This document shows positions 25,791 to 34,997 of a stretch of 64,000 nt of DNA, one piece after another (position 1 is the first letter of the stretch; the number at the start of each line of letters is the position of its first letter). The stretch comes from a bacterium (GTDB lineage: Bacteria > AUK180): the NCBI GenBank assembly GCA_023144005.1, contig JAGLGN010000024.1, forward strand, positions 36,588 to 100,587, read 5' to 3'. Both the position numbers and the translations under genes were made by a program. The notes under the pieces are model-generated. The model ran no database searches, was not told the origin of the DNA, and was given only the letters and a program-made list of their open reading frames with translations.

Positions 25791-26746
25791 AAATGCGAAA
25801 TTTAATGAGAGTTATGATCCTTTTGCTGGTGCTGGTGACTTTCTTGTCCTGCGGAGATAAGGAAGGTGATTCCTATGTTATGGATGACAGCTCAGTTACA
25901 ACGGCAGCCGCAATGGGCATTTCCGCTCTGCCGCTGAAGGATGCGGTGAGTTATATCAGATTTAGCGAAAATACTATGAATTACGGCGAAGGTATGGTCG
26001 TGAGTGGATATGCTGAAGTTGTATATACCTTACAATATACCGGAATAAGCGATTCCGGAAATGCTATCATAGAAGTGAAATTAAATTCAGTGGACCTCTC
26101 TATCCCTCAACAGAACGATACATTTGAATACAGTTCCGAAGAGGAAGCAGATGAAGATAAGCTGGGTAAAGATGCCCTCTTCGGCTACAATATACTTCTC
26201 TCAAAAACTGCTAAAATGGAATATCATCCCGAAAAAGGATGGGTTTCAGTGCTTAACTGGGAAGAACTTTTCGATTACGGCCGGACAAAATTCATGCTCT
26301 TTCCCGCAAAAGAAGATCAATATCGCGAAGGCTTTCTTTATGTTGTGTCTCAGATAGCGGATATTCCCTTTGTTGAGAGAAAGGATGCCGCTCCCGGTTC
26401 GCCTTTCAAGGTCATATCCCGCTCTCCCATAGAGGACGGCCTTGATATGGTTTTCGAGTATCTTTTTAAACCTGTCAGCAATGACAGAAAGAAAGCTGTT
26501 TATAAGTTAAGCGGTTCGGTTGTTGAGAACGCGGTCTTTTCAACCACTGATCAAGGTGTCAAAATTGATGTTGATCTCTCCGATACCACATTTTCGGGCG
26601 AAATTGTATTTGACCTGAAAACGGGAGTTATGAAGGAGTGGAAATATAAAGTAAAGGGCACAAGGAATATGACTTATTCAAAGGATGATAAAACACAATC
26701 ATTCAGCATTAAATACGACGATGTCGTTTCGGTGAAAATACAGTAA
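25787..26746 (+). CDS. Lipoprotein, function unknown
   Basis: A signal peptide ends in a lipobox (TFLSCGDK, Cys about residue 22), so the protein is lipid-anchored in the envelope. The mature ~297 residues are predicted beta-rich, with alternating hydrophobic strands such as GYAEVVYTLQYTGIS, SGNAIIEVKLNSVDLS and GVKIDVDLSDTTFSGEIVFD, suggesting a beta-sandwich or an LolA/LppX-like half-barrel that might carry lipid. It is the last gene of the long operon that begins at 16838, linked by ATGA to the gene before. No specific family is recognised. Confidence 0.65.
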   Translation: MKMRNLMRVMILLLVLVTFLSCGDKEGDSYVMDDSSVTTAAAMGISALPLKDAVSYIRFSENTMNYGEGMVVSGYAEVVYTLQYTGISDSGNAIIEVKLNSVDLSIPQQNDTFEYSSEEEADEDKLGKDALFGYNILLSKTAKMEYHPEKGWVSVLNWEELFDYGRTKFMLFPAKEDQYREGFLYVVSQIADIPFVERKDAAPGSPFKVISRSPIEDGLDMVFEYLFKPVSNDRKKAVYKLSGSVVENAVFSTTDQGVKIDVDLSDTTFSGEIVFDLKTGVMKEWKYKVKGTRNMTYSKDDKTQSFSIKYDDVVSVKIQ

Positions 26747-26902
26747 TCACAGTGTAAAGGGAAGTGTGAAGTGTGAAGTCTGAAGTGTAAAGTGGGAAAC
26801 GCAAGAAGTAAATACGAGATGGATACTTCGCAAAAAGCTCAGGATGACTCAGAAATATTAATAACATTCGAAGATGTGTGGAGAATATTTCCGTTTGATT
26901 AT

Positions 26903-26972
26903 AACGGGGCGTAGAGTGTACAATTGTTTCACAATTTTCAACTCTCCGCTTGGTACTTTTACATCGGGACAG
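26903..26972 (+). repeat. Dispersed repeat R2, partial copy
   Basis: These 70 bases match 35767-35836 almost base for base, from ACGGGGCG through TTTCACAATTTTCAACTCTC to CATCGGGACAG. The remaining part of R2 is missing here except for a CGGTTACGGATGTG-like end near 27196. Confidence 0.85.
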
Positions 26973-27044
26973 ACGGTCGTTCGGCACGAACGAAGTGTGA
27001 GGTGTGATGTGTCACGTGTGAAGTGAGGATAGGAAAGGGGATGG

Positions 27045-27065
27045 ATTCCCAATCGAGTTGGGAAT
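27045..27065. repeat. Covarying hairpin element, copy 3
   Basis: ATTCCCAA at 27045-27052 pairs with TTGGGAAT at 27058-27065 around a 5-base loop. GATGG precedes and GACAGATA follows, as in copies 1 and 2. Confidence 0.75.
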
Positions 27066-27288
27066 GACAGATATGTGTCTATTTTATCTCGCAATTGTTC
27101 ATTGTCAATTGTACATTGTTCATTGTCCTTAGGGGTGCGGCGTGATATGATTGTAACAGAATAAGTAATGGGTTAAACGAAATATTGATTTTCCGGTTAC
27201 GGATGTGTTTCTTTTCCACATTCTCCGATTAGCCTCTATCCTCAATTTATAAATCAGAGCATTAAAGGCAAATCCCGTAGGGAATTTC

Positions 27289-27317
27289 TTGACTTTTCAT
27301 TTAATAAAGTCCATAAT
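27289..27317 (+). promoter_or_regulatory. Promoter of the surface-protein operon
   Basis: TTGACT at 27289-27294, a 17-base spacer and CATAAT at 27312-27317. An ATAGGAG ribosome site and ATG 27347 follow. Confidence 0.65.
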
Positions 27318-27346
27318 TTATGATAAAGTAAGAAATAGGAGTTCAT

Positions 27347-29935
27347 ATGAAGAAAACCGTCGTGTTTTTACTTCTTTTGGCTATCTGCGTATCAGCTAAT
27401 GCGGCTTTTGAGAATGTATATTCCGGCCGTCTTCCGATGGCGAATTTTAAACAATTTAACAGAATAGAGGAAACTGTGGTATCAGGGAATCACAGATACC
27501 TTTTTACCACCTACAGCGGCTTCGGATATATGTCGCTGGATAGTGGGCTTTCAATTACAGACTTCACCCTCTGGGGATATAAAGGAGAGGTGAAATCTTT
27601 ACAGGGGAAGGATGATGATGTAATATTTCTGTACGGCCCTGGATCCGCTGATATTGATGCCGGCGTTTATAAGGTTGACGGCGGCGGGACTCAGTCCTTC
27701 TACCAGTCAAATGATGAACTCTTCGGAATGACTACGGTTGATACCTATACATATCTCATTCGCGGAGGAGCTAGCTCCTTTACCGCGAAGATAACCATCC
27801 TGGACTATTATAATTATCTGTCGCATGAATTTACAGAGGTCCTGGATTCAATGCCCCACAGTGATAACGGTGATGCGACAGTAATTCAAAATCCGATGGA
27901 AAAATTTATCTTTTATGTTCAGTTCCCTTCTCACCCCGTGATGTATTATGTGGATATCCGGCCGTCCGTCGGTAAACGACTCAATCCGGATGTAGGCATA
28001 TTTAAGAATGTCGGAACTGACAATATACTCACTTGTGCCGTATCGCACAACAATTCTGCTCCAAGAATGATGCTGACCCGCAGCGACGGCCTTTTCGAAA
28101 TATTGAGTATTGACCCCGCTACCGGATCCGCTACAATTCCCCTTCAGATAACTACAGCTTCCTATTTTGTTGAAACCGGTAATGAGGATGCGGTATTGCA
28201 CACTGCCGGTACGCAAGAGGATTTCTATCTTGTATGCAGTCCCAGGGATGCGGTCTTCAGATATGACGGTGCGACAGCCGGGTGGGATACAGCTTCAGTG
28301 GGTGATAATATCGATGGTATTTACGGTGATCCGGAAAATCATTACATCTTTGTTTCCACTTCCATGAATGATTTCTTTGCATACCGGGGTTGGGCATTCC
28401 CTTCAACGGATCTAATAATTAATAATGATAGTACCACACCATTGGATACTCCGGTCGCTGTACATGAGGAAGATGATTACTATATGCTATGTTCGATGTG
28501 GGGAAATGTTCAGCTCTCAAATACCCCGTTTATCGGGCAAAGTGTTTTCGGAACATTCAATGCTTACACTCCACAGATACACGGCATAAACGAGGTCCAC
28601 TCCTCTTTGTCCGGCTGCATGGAAAGCGGAGGCGATAGATTCGGCCTGCTGAACTCGGATGGTGTGACAATGGGAACCATTGATAAGGTACATGATGTTT
28701 TTAATTTCAATTCACGGAAACCTCTTTACGCTGAGGGTGCCGCATTACAAAAACCCATGTTATTTATTAACGGGGAAATGTGGATCGCGGAAGAGACCGG
28801 CATAGGGATATTGCCCGTAGGCGCGGACACATATTCCCAGGTGATCGAGCTTGATCCTGTACTGGGCAGGCCAGCGACGCTGATCTATGATGATGTCAGG
28901 GGTGTTGTGTTGGGTGGATATCTTAACAATTTTTTCGCAATTGCCGCTGATACAAAAAATATGCTTTGCAATGACCCCTTTCCGAACATTGGAATGTGGG
29001 GCCCGCTTTGGAGGACACTGGTTTATAATAAAACTGATCAGCATTGTTATTACAAGACCACTTCTGCCGCCGGAGGCGGGGATATTTGCGTGACATCTCT
29101 TGCAAATTACAACAGTCCGAATTTTTCCGATACCTTCACGCATTCGGTGGATGTGTACAATATGGAGATCTTTGATTCCGGCGTGCTTGCCTTTACGGAT
29201 TCCAATAAAGTGATCCATTTTGGAAAAATGGGCACCAATGCCGTATTTCAGCAAATTGAACAGGCCAGCTATCCCGCCCCTACTTCCGATCAGGGTTTCC
29301 AATTGTACGGCGGCAATTTCATGCTGATCTATCAATTTAACAGGGGTGACTATTCGGTATGGAGATTTACAGATCTCCAGCCGCCTTTTAATGTCATCGC
29401 AGACGCTCTTTCCCACATGGCGATCAAGGTGCGCTGGGAAGACCCAAATGACAATACGCTGTATTTTGAGATCGAAAGACGACTTTACCCTGCCGGTACC
29501 TGGGAGCTTGCGGGTACAGCTGCGTCTGATGTATTGGAATTCGTTGACTCAGGGCTTCAACCGGCTACCGAGTATGAATACCGTGTAATCGCGTTTTCCG
29601 ATCTTGGGCCGTCAAATCCATCAACAACAGCGCTTGCGCAAACCGGGCCTACAGGAAACTTGGATATGCTTCCATATCCGAACCCTACTTCCGGTACGAT
29701 CACATTGGAAGGCTGTGCCGATTCAGGGCGGATCTATCTCTATTCACCGGATGGGTCCTGTTTTGGCGATTGGGGTACAACTGCTGAGAGCTTCACTTTT
29801 GATATAAGAGAAATTTCTGACACAGAGCTATTGAGTGGAAAGTATTTCCTTATATATAAGGCATCGGAACAGGCCGGCGCGGAGGAGATGTTGATATATT
29901 ATGTGAGGCCTGAGGATTTCGGAGGTTCCAAATGA
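27347..29935 (+). CDS. Secreted beta-propeller-like protein with FN3 and sorting-type tail
   Basis: A signal peptide (MKKTVVFLLLLAICVSANA) is followed by ~650 residues of repeated strands with Gly/Asp turns and aromatic ends, which read like propeller blades (for example YLFTTYSGFGYMSLDSG and YIFVSTSMNDFFAYRG). A fibronectin type III domain lies at about 678-770 (PPFNVIADA...KVRWEDPNDNTLYFEIERR...EYRVIAFSDLGPSNPS). The C-terminus has the YPNPTSGTITLEG motif of type-IX/FlgD-like sorting tails. It is probably exported to the surface. It has its own promoter and overlaps the next gene by ATGA, so it is expected to work together with the barrel protein that follows. Confidence 0.75.
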   Translation: MKKTVVFLLLLAICVSANAAFENVYSGRLPMANFKQFNRIEETVVSGNHRYLFTTYSGFGYMSLDSGLSITDFTLWGYKGEVKSLQGKDDDVIFLYGPGSADIDAGVYKVDGGGTQSFYQSNDELFGMTTVDTYTYLIRGGASSFTAKITILDYYNYLSHEFTEVLDSMPHSDNGDATVIQNPMEKFIFYVQFPSHPVMYYVDIRPSVGKRLNPDVGIFKNVGTDNILTCAVSHNNSAPRMMLTRSDGLFEILSIDPATGSATIPLQITTASYFVETGNEDAVLHTAGTQEDFYLVCSPRDAVFRYDGATAGWDTASVGDNIDGIYGDPENHYIFVSTSMNDFFAYRGWAFPSTDLIINNDSTTPLDTPVAVHEEDDYYMLCSMWGNVQLSNTPFIGQSVFGTFNAYTPQIHGINEVHSSLSGCMESGGDRFGLLNSDGVTMGTIDKVHDVFNFNSRKPLYAEGAALQKPMLFINGEMWIAEETGIGILPVGADTYSQVIELDPVLGRPATLIYDDVRGVVLGGYLNNFFAIAADTKNMLCNDPFPNIGMWGPLWRTLVYNKTDQHCYYKTTSAAGGGDICVTSLANYNSPNFSDTFTHSVDVYNMEIFDSGVLAFTDSNKVIHFGKMGTNAVFQQIEQASYPAPTSDQGFQLYGGNFMLIYQFNRGDYSVWRFTDLQPPFNVIADALSHMAIKVRWEDPNDNTLYFEIERRLYPAGTWELAGTAASDVLEFVDSGLQPATEYEYRVIAFSDLGPSNPSTTALAQTGPTGNLDMLPYPNPTSGTITLEGCADSGRIYLYSPDGSCFGDWGTTAESFTFDIREISDTELLSGKYFLIYKASEQAGAEEMLIYYVRPEDFGGSK

Positions 29936-31380
29936 GAAAGTTAAGCATTGCCTCATTATTGATCATCTTTCTGATATTTGCTTCAACTGTTTTCTCCTCA
30001 TATGAAAGTAACGGAGAAATACTCATTCTCACCGATCCCCTGGACTTCTCACTTGCGGGCGGCATTGTCAGTGACAATGCTTTGGCCGCATCCAGTTTTA
30101 ATCCATCGCTGATCACATTAGGCAACGCGAAGTATTTTGTCCGCTTTTCCTATTTTTCAGGGATCTTTGACAATACAGGGATTCAGGATATTCGTATCGG
30201 AGGAAATCCGATCGGTGGACTTTCTCTTATGCTGAATGTCAAGATGTACGATAGTCCTGATTTTACCCGCGTGGATGAGTGGGGACAAGTACTTGAGTGG
30301 AACTATGATCCTCCCTCAACTGAAACCATAAGACTTGCTGCGGCATACGACATCGCTGCGGGATTCCGTGCCGGGTTCGAGATCATGAATTATCACACCG
30401 CTTTATTACTTATCGACGGGGATACAGTAAGAAAAGACATTATGTTTCCCTCGCTCGGCATTTCCTGGATCAAAGAAAATTATTCTTTAGGGCTTGCTCT
30501 ACAGTATATCGATCCCATTTACAATGGTGATGAGCAGGAATCTGCGCCCACTTCAATTAACTTTCAGGCCGGCGCTAAATTCATGGACGAGTCCTTGAGG
30601 TTTAATGTGATATTAGGCCAGATCGTTGAAAGAAAATCAGATAATATGAGGATCGGCCTTGCCGCCGAGTACCGCATCATGGATATGGCCTATTTACGCC
30701 TTGCCTTTGTAGGATACTCGTATTTAATGTCAGGGCCTAATGTCGGCATCGGGGTCAAGTACCGCGGTGTTGATGTCGACTACAATGCTTCAATTACCAA
30801 GGATAAGGTGCTCCATCATCTATCTCTCGGATACGGCTTCGGACAGAAGAAAGAGATAGTGGAAGAGGAAAGACCCAGGCGTGTGAAAAAGGCCAGGAAG
30901 CCGAAATCAGTTACAAAGAAGAAGAAAAAGAAAAAAGGTGAGACAAACATCAAGAAACCTTTAGAGAAGATGCTTGTCGCTGTTCTGGATTTTGAAGGGA
31001 AGAACATGGAAAGCTCCGATGCCGGTATTATTACCGATTTCGTTTCTCAGGAAATGCTCAATTCCGGCTATTTCAAAGTTCTTGAAAGAGGCGCGATCAA
31101 TGACATAATGTCAGAGGTCAACTTCCAGCAATCCGGATGTACTTCAGCGGAATGTGCGGTACAGATCGGTAAGATCCTGGCCGTGAAGAAGATGGTCGTC
31201 GGCAGTGTTTCAAAATTGGGCAAGAAGTTCTTTATCACGGTAAGAATGGTGGATGTGGAAACGTCGCAGATCGATCTTGCGACTTCGATCGGCGCGAATG
31301 TTCCTCTTGAAGAACTTCCCGGCCATGTCGGACGCCTCATTGAGCAGATGGTTGAGAAGCTCTTTGCGGAAGAAGAATAA
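29932..31380 (+). CDS. Outer-membrane barrel fused to CsgG-like domain
   Basis: A signal peptide (residues ~1-22) precedes a ~300-residue PorV/UPF0164-like part: an early DPLDFSLAGGIVSDNALAAS segment, SSFNPSLITLG and a series of amphipathic strands ending in LSLGYGFGQKKE. A basic linker (RRVKKARKPKSVTKKKKKKK, about 316-336) follows. The C-terminal domain, from about 346, is CsgG-like, with LVAVLDFEGKN, KVLERGAINDIMSEVNFQ, QSGCTSAECAVQIGKILAV and MVVGSVSKLGKKFFITVRM. This is the same module as in the gene at 12522, with the same two cysteines. The barrel would be in the outer membrane and the CsgG-like part in the periplasm. It is co-translated with the propeller-like protein (ATGA). Confidence 0.75.
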   Translation: MRKLSIASLLIIFLIFASTVFSSYESNGEILILTDPLDFSLAGGIVSDNALAASSFNPSLITLGNAKYFVRFSYFSGIFDNTGIQDIRIGGNPIGGLSLMLNVKMYDSPDFTRVDEWGQVLEWNYDPPSTETIRLAAAYDIAAGFRAGFEIMNYHTALLLIDGDTVRKDIMFPSLGISWIKENYSLGLALQYIDPIYNGDEQESAPTSINFQAGAKFMDESLRFNVILGQIVERKSDNMRIGLAAEYRIMDMAYLRLAFVGYSYLMSGPNVGIGVKYRGVDVDYNASITKDKVLHHLSLGYGFGQKKEIVEEERPRRVKKARKPKSVTKKKKKKKGETNIKKPLEKMLVAVLDFEGKNMESSDAGIITDFVSQEMLNSGYFKVLERGAINDIMSEVNFQQSGCTSAECAVQIGKILAVKKMVVGSVSKLGKKFFITVRMVDVETSQIDLATSIGANVPLEELPGHVGRLIEQMVEKLFAEEE

Positions 31381-31388
31381 AATGGTAT

Positions 31389-31408
31389 GGGGCTGCAATA
31401 GCGGCCCC
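31389..31408 (+). terminator. Possible transcription terminator hairpin
   Basis: GGGGCTGC at 31389-31396 pairs with GCGGCCCC at 31401-31408 (one G-T pair) around an AATA loop, just after the stop of the barrel-CsgG gene. No T-run follows, so termination would be weak or Rho-assisted. Confidence 0.4.
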
Positions 31409-31469
31409 GAGCTTATAAGAGATGCCAATTATTTATTGGAAGTTTACCTTGCCCCGGTAGAAAATATAT

Positions 31470-33296
31470 ATGGATGAAAGAGAAGCTTTAAGAGATGTTA
31501 TCTTCACCCTTATTGAAAAGGGTATCTTCAAGGATATTGACCTTGGCCTGCCTTTTTATATATTCATTATGGATGATAAGGGAAATGAGTATATCCCCAT
31601 ACAATACAAGGAATGCAAGACCGCTGATGATAAAGTTGAGCATAAGGGCTGCGCTTCCTTCTGGAAGAATCAAATGGAATTGGGAAGGATGATGGATGAT
31701 GTTATTTATGCTCAATGCCCCATCGGATTCGGCACACTCCTCATTCCTTTGAGGATCAATGACCATTATGTCGGCATCATAGGCGGCTGTATCCCGAAGA
31801 AGAATATCCCCAAGCGTGCCATAGAGAAGTCCTTGGCATTATTCAGAGGCATTTCACGAGTCATTGAGCTGCTGGGCAATAACGGATTCTACTATACGAA
31901 TATGATAGAGCATCTTACGGCGTTTATTCAGGAAGTTCACTCCGGTTACTCGATAGATGACCCGAATTCTATTTTCTATTCACCGATAAATACGGTTCAG
32001 AATATCCTCAGGGAATTTAAAAAGATCCTCGGAGAAGTGGAATTATACCTCTTTTTAAAAGGGGATGAGAAAAATTCATATCTCTATATCAACGATAAGG
32101 AGAGCAAGACCTTATCGGGTTCGGAAGGCATTGATTATTTCATTAACAATATCAAATACGGTGAACAATTGGGCCCGGAAAATCCGCTTTTTGGAATTGG
32201 CGGCAAACCCGGTCTCCTTTTCCCGGTTTCCTCCGGAAGCAGCAAGAGCGGATATTTGTTCATTGAGCATTTACCGAAGGTAAGCGAGAATGAAGATGTA
32301 AAGAAATATATCGAGCTGATGCTTCTTCTCTTCTCTTCGATACATGCGAATTCTGTAATATTCTCTCAGATAAATAAGCGGGGCCGAACCCTTTATGAAC
32401 AGGAAGTGGTCAATTTCTTTAAATTGGAAAGACTCGTCTATCAGCATTATTACCTGATCAGCGACGATATTCAAAAGAATGTCTCGGAAATGCTGGGAGA
32501 AGAGTTCTCTGTATATGTGAAGGACAATATTGATGAAAGGGACGGCGTTTTCCGGCTCTACCTTTCAGAGGGGATTTCGGACCCTGAGTATTTAACAAAG
32601 CCACAGCTTGAGGAAAAAGGGTATTCAGAACATAGAGAATTGCTCTATTTCCGTTCCAGTTCAAAAATGAAGAAAGCACAATCCGCGCTGCTTTATGATC
32701 TGGTTTTTTCAGATATTACCTTTCACGGTATCCGCAATATTTATCATTCATATATCTATACGATCATAAACGGTTTTGAATTCAAGGATCCATTCAAGGT
32801 CGGAAAATCGCAGAGGATAATTGAAATGTGTGAATTGCTGGGCAGTCATTTGAAGCTCAAGGCGGAAGATCTGGAAATGATCAGATTTGCCGTATATTTT
32901 ATGGATGTGGGGATGATAGGGGTTCCCGAAGAAATATTTGAGAAGAGAACCAAACTGACTGCTGCGGAAAAGAAAAAAATACAGAGGCATTCATTGCTGT
33001 CAAAATCACTTCTGGAGGATTTCCCGCATTTCCATCAGATCGTTTCCATCATAGAAGATCATCATGAGAAATGGGACGGCAGCGGCCATCCTACGGGAAA
33101 GAAGGGAGAGGATATCTCCACTTTATCACAGATCATTCAGCTGGCGGAAACATATGTATCTCTTCTGCATCATCGCAAACACCGAAGCGCGCTTACTCGC
33201 GAGGATGTCCTTAGAATAATCGATGAGGAGAAGGGGAAGGCCTTCGATCCCAAGATCGTAGAGGCCTTTGAGGAGGTATTGCAAAGTGACCTATGA
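31470..33296 (+). CDS. PocR-domain / degenerate HD-GYP signalling protein
   Basis: Residues ~1-150 look like a PocR sensory domain, with LPFYIFIMDDKGNEYIPI, a GCASFWKNQ cysteine and YAQCPIGFGTLLIPL...IGGCIPKK. A GAF-like middle follows, then a C-terminal HD-GYP-like domain from about 440. The metal-binding signature has decayed: the usual HDIGKIGIP reads MDVGMIGVPE (about 475), GYP reads GHP in HHEKWDGSGHPTG (about 530), and the later DxxD-type helix reads QLAETYVSLL. Intact HD-GYP domains hydrolyse cyclic di-GMP; this one probably binds or signals without cleaving. No stop-free upstream start exists (stop at 31458), so ATG 31470 is used. It overlaps the following glycosyltransferase gene by 11 bases. 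Confidence 0.8.
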   Translation: MDEREALRDVIFTLIEKGIFKDIDLGLPFYIFIMDDKGNEYIPIQYKECKTADDKVEHKGCASFWKNQMELGRMMDDVIYAQCPIGFGTLLIPLRINDHYVGIIGGCIPKKNIPKRAIEKSLALFRGISRVIELLGNNGFYYTNMIEHLTAFIQEVHSGYSIDDPNSIFYSPINTVQNILREFKKILGEVELYLFLKGDEKNSYLYINDKESKTLSGSEGIDYFINNIKYGEQLGPENPLFGIGGKPGLLFPVSSGSSKSGYLFIEHLPKVSENEDVKKYIELMLLLFSSIHANSVIFSQINKRGRTLYEQEVVNFFKLERLVYQHYYLISDDIQKNVSEMLGEEFSVYVKDNIDERDGVFRLYLSEGISDPEYLTKPQLEEKGYSEHRELLYFRSSSKMKKAQSALLYDLVFSDITFHGIRNIYHSYIYTIINGFEFKDPFKVGKSQRIIEMCELLGSHLKLKAEDLEMIRFAVYFMDVGMIGVPEEIFEKRTKLTAAEKKKIQRHSLLSKSLLEDFPHFHQIVSIIEDHHEKWDGSGHPTGKKGEDISTLSQIIQLAETYVSLLHHRKHRSALTREDVLRIIDEEKGKAFDPKIVEAFEEVLQSDL

Positions 33297-34995
33297 GCCG
33301 CTTCTGTCCTTCATTCTCGGCCTGGTATCCTTTTCGGGATTAAGCTTCATCACGCATAATCTCCATTTAAAAGTGCAGCACAAATTGGGAAGAAGGGCGG
33401 AGATCATCCTAAGGAAGGCATCATTTCTATTCTCCTTTGTTCTATCGTTTCTCCTTTTGAAACTATTCGGCATAGAGATCCCTTATTGGCCTGTGATCCT
33501 CGTCTGGGGTACATTCCACTTCATCATATCTTATATCCGAATGTCGAAATGGCTGAGATTTTCTCTTTATGCCCTTTCGCTTGCTATCCTCTGGCGGTTT
33601 TCCGGCCTGAAGATCGGCTATATTCTCAATGATGAGCTTTTTCCTCTCAGCCCCTTCATCTCAATAATCTATTTCATGGTGATCATGTATTTCTTTTCCT
33701 ATCTGTCGGAATTGAGCGGATTCGCGAATGGAATATTCTTTGTGATCACACTTTCGTTCTTTATCGGTGTGAAATTCTTTCTGGGAGTAGGCATTGAGGA
33801 GCTGAATCTTCTCTCTTTCCTGCTTTCGATCTCATTCGGTGTATTTTTCTTTGAACTGGTGATCCCGCATTTCCGGCTCGACCGGTCGGAAGGAAGATTC
33901 CTGGGATTCCTGATCGCCTTATTCTCAATTTACTCGAATACAGAAATGATCCTTTTTGAAGCGCTGCTTCTTCCCATCGCCATTTTACTTGTGCTGATCG
34001 CTGTGTACTTTTACCTCTTTTACAGAAGTTTCAGAAAGAAAACGCAGAACAAGCATGAAGATTATATTGTTCAATATTCTCGATACGATGTTTTTCTTTT
34101 TGTATATCTTGTGCTTTTTAATATTTCGCTGATAGCCATTCTATTAAGGGAATGGGGAGTCGGCCACTCCATTGTTATCCTGCTTTCCCTTATCTTTCTG
34201 GTAGGTGAGTTCTTCTTATTCCAGAATTTCTTGAAAGGCAAGAAAATTCCGTTGAAAAAGAACGAAGCCCGTGTGAAGATCCTGGGATTGGAGGTGGACA
34301 ATCTGGATTTCTATGGTGTCCTGGACAGGATCAATGATGCTATCGTCCAGAATGATAAGCTTTTCGCGGTTACACTCAATCCTGTAATGATAATGAACGG
34401 CCTTGAGAATTCTAAACTGATGAAGATATATTCAAAAGCAGGCCTGGTGATCCCCGATGGGATCGGTGTTGTCTGGGCTTCGTTTTTTCTGGGAACGCCA
34501 CTGGAGGAAAGGGTCGCCGGAGTTGAGATCGTGGAGCATATTCTGAACCATCCGCCAAAAGACGATTTCCGTGTGCTGCTTTTTGGCGCCAAAAGAGGCA
34601 TAGCTAAGAGAATTAAGAGGGAATTCAAAAAGAAATTCCCTAAGCTTGAAATAGATGTTCTCGACGGATATTCAAATTATAATGAGAAAGAGACCCTCAG
34701 AATGAAGATCCGAGAGGTCGGCTATGACCTTATTCTTGTGGCTTTGGGTTCTCCCGCGCAGGAATCCTGGATCGACAAAGAATTCGACAATACGGAAAAA
34801 GGTGTGTTTATTGGTGTCGGCGGTTCCTTTGATATCATATCAGGGATCAAAAAAAGAGTTGACAAGAAGTGGCAGAAACATGGATTAGAGTGGTTTTTCC
34901 GCATCTTCGCTGAGCCACACAAGCGCCTCAATCAATTCTTCCAGCTCGGCAGTTTTGTCTTAAAGATATTCATAGAGCGCCTTGAGGAATTCTGA
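33286..34995 (+). CDS. Multi-pass membrane domain fused to WecG/TagA/CpsF glycosyltransferase
   Basis: About ten hydrophobic helices fill residues 1-255, then a soluble GT26 domain from about 331: KILGLEVDNLDFYGVLDRIN, FAVTLNPVMIMNGLEN, AGLVIPDGIGVVWAS, ALGSPAQESWI and FIGVGGSFDIISG. GT26 enzymes add a sugar (ManNAcA or ManNAc) to lipid-linked GlcNAc. The membrane half resembles WecA/MraY transferases in layout: SELSGFANGIFFVI stands where NxIDGxDGLA is expected, and IPHFRLDRSEGRFLGFLIAL where PPAxIFMGDxGSxFLGF is expected, but the catalytic acids are lost. I set the start at GTG 33286 because AGGAGG lies at 33271-33276, nine bases upstream; an upstream TTG would precede the SD. It is coupled to the HD-GYP-like gene. 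Confidence 0.8.
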   Translation: MTYEPLLSFILGLVSFSGLSFITHNLHLKVQHKLGRRAEIILRKASFLFSFVLSFLLLKLFGIEIPYWPVILVWGTFHFIISYIRMSKWLRFSLYALSLAILWRFSGLKIGYILNDELFPLSPFISIIYFMVIMYFFSYLSELSGFANGIFFVITLSFFIGVKFFLGVGIEELNLLSFLLSISFGVFFFELVIPHFRLDRSEGRFLGFLIALFSIYSNTEMILFEALLLPIAILLVLIAVYFYLFYRSFRKKTQNKHEDYIVQYSRYDVFLFVYLVLFNISLIAILLREWGVGHSIVILLSLIFLVGEFFLFQNFLKGKKIPLKKNEARVKILGLEVDNLDFYGVLDRINDAIVQNDKLFAVTLNPVMIMNGLENSKLMKIYSKAGLVIPDGIGVVWASFFLGTPLEERVAGVEIVEHILNHPPKDDFRVLLFGAKRGIAKRIKREFKKKFPKLEIDVLDGYSNYNEKETLRMKIREVGYDLILVALGSPAQESWIDKEFDNTEKGVFIGVGGSFDIISGIKKRVDKKWQKHGLEWFFRIFAEPHKRLNQFFQLGSFVLKIFIERLEEF

Positions 34996-34997
34996 GC

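Larger units (their letters stand above)
26747..27288. repeat. Repeat-filled spacer
   Basis: No gene is seen. It holds GTGTGAA-type heptamers (about 26765-26795), a partial copy of the ~190-base dispersed repeat (26903-26972), GTGTGAG/GTGTGAT/GTGTCAC/GTGTGAA units (about 26996-27023), a hairpin element (27045-27065), TTGTTCA/TTGTCAA/TTGTACA/TTGTTCA units (about 27103-27130) and a GCGTGATATGATTGTAACAG stretch repeated at about 36035. Confidence 0.75.
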
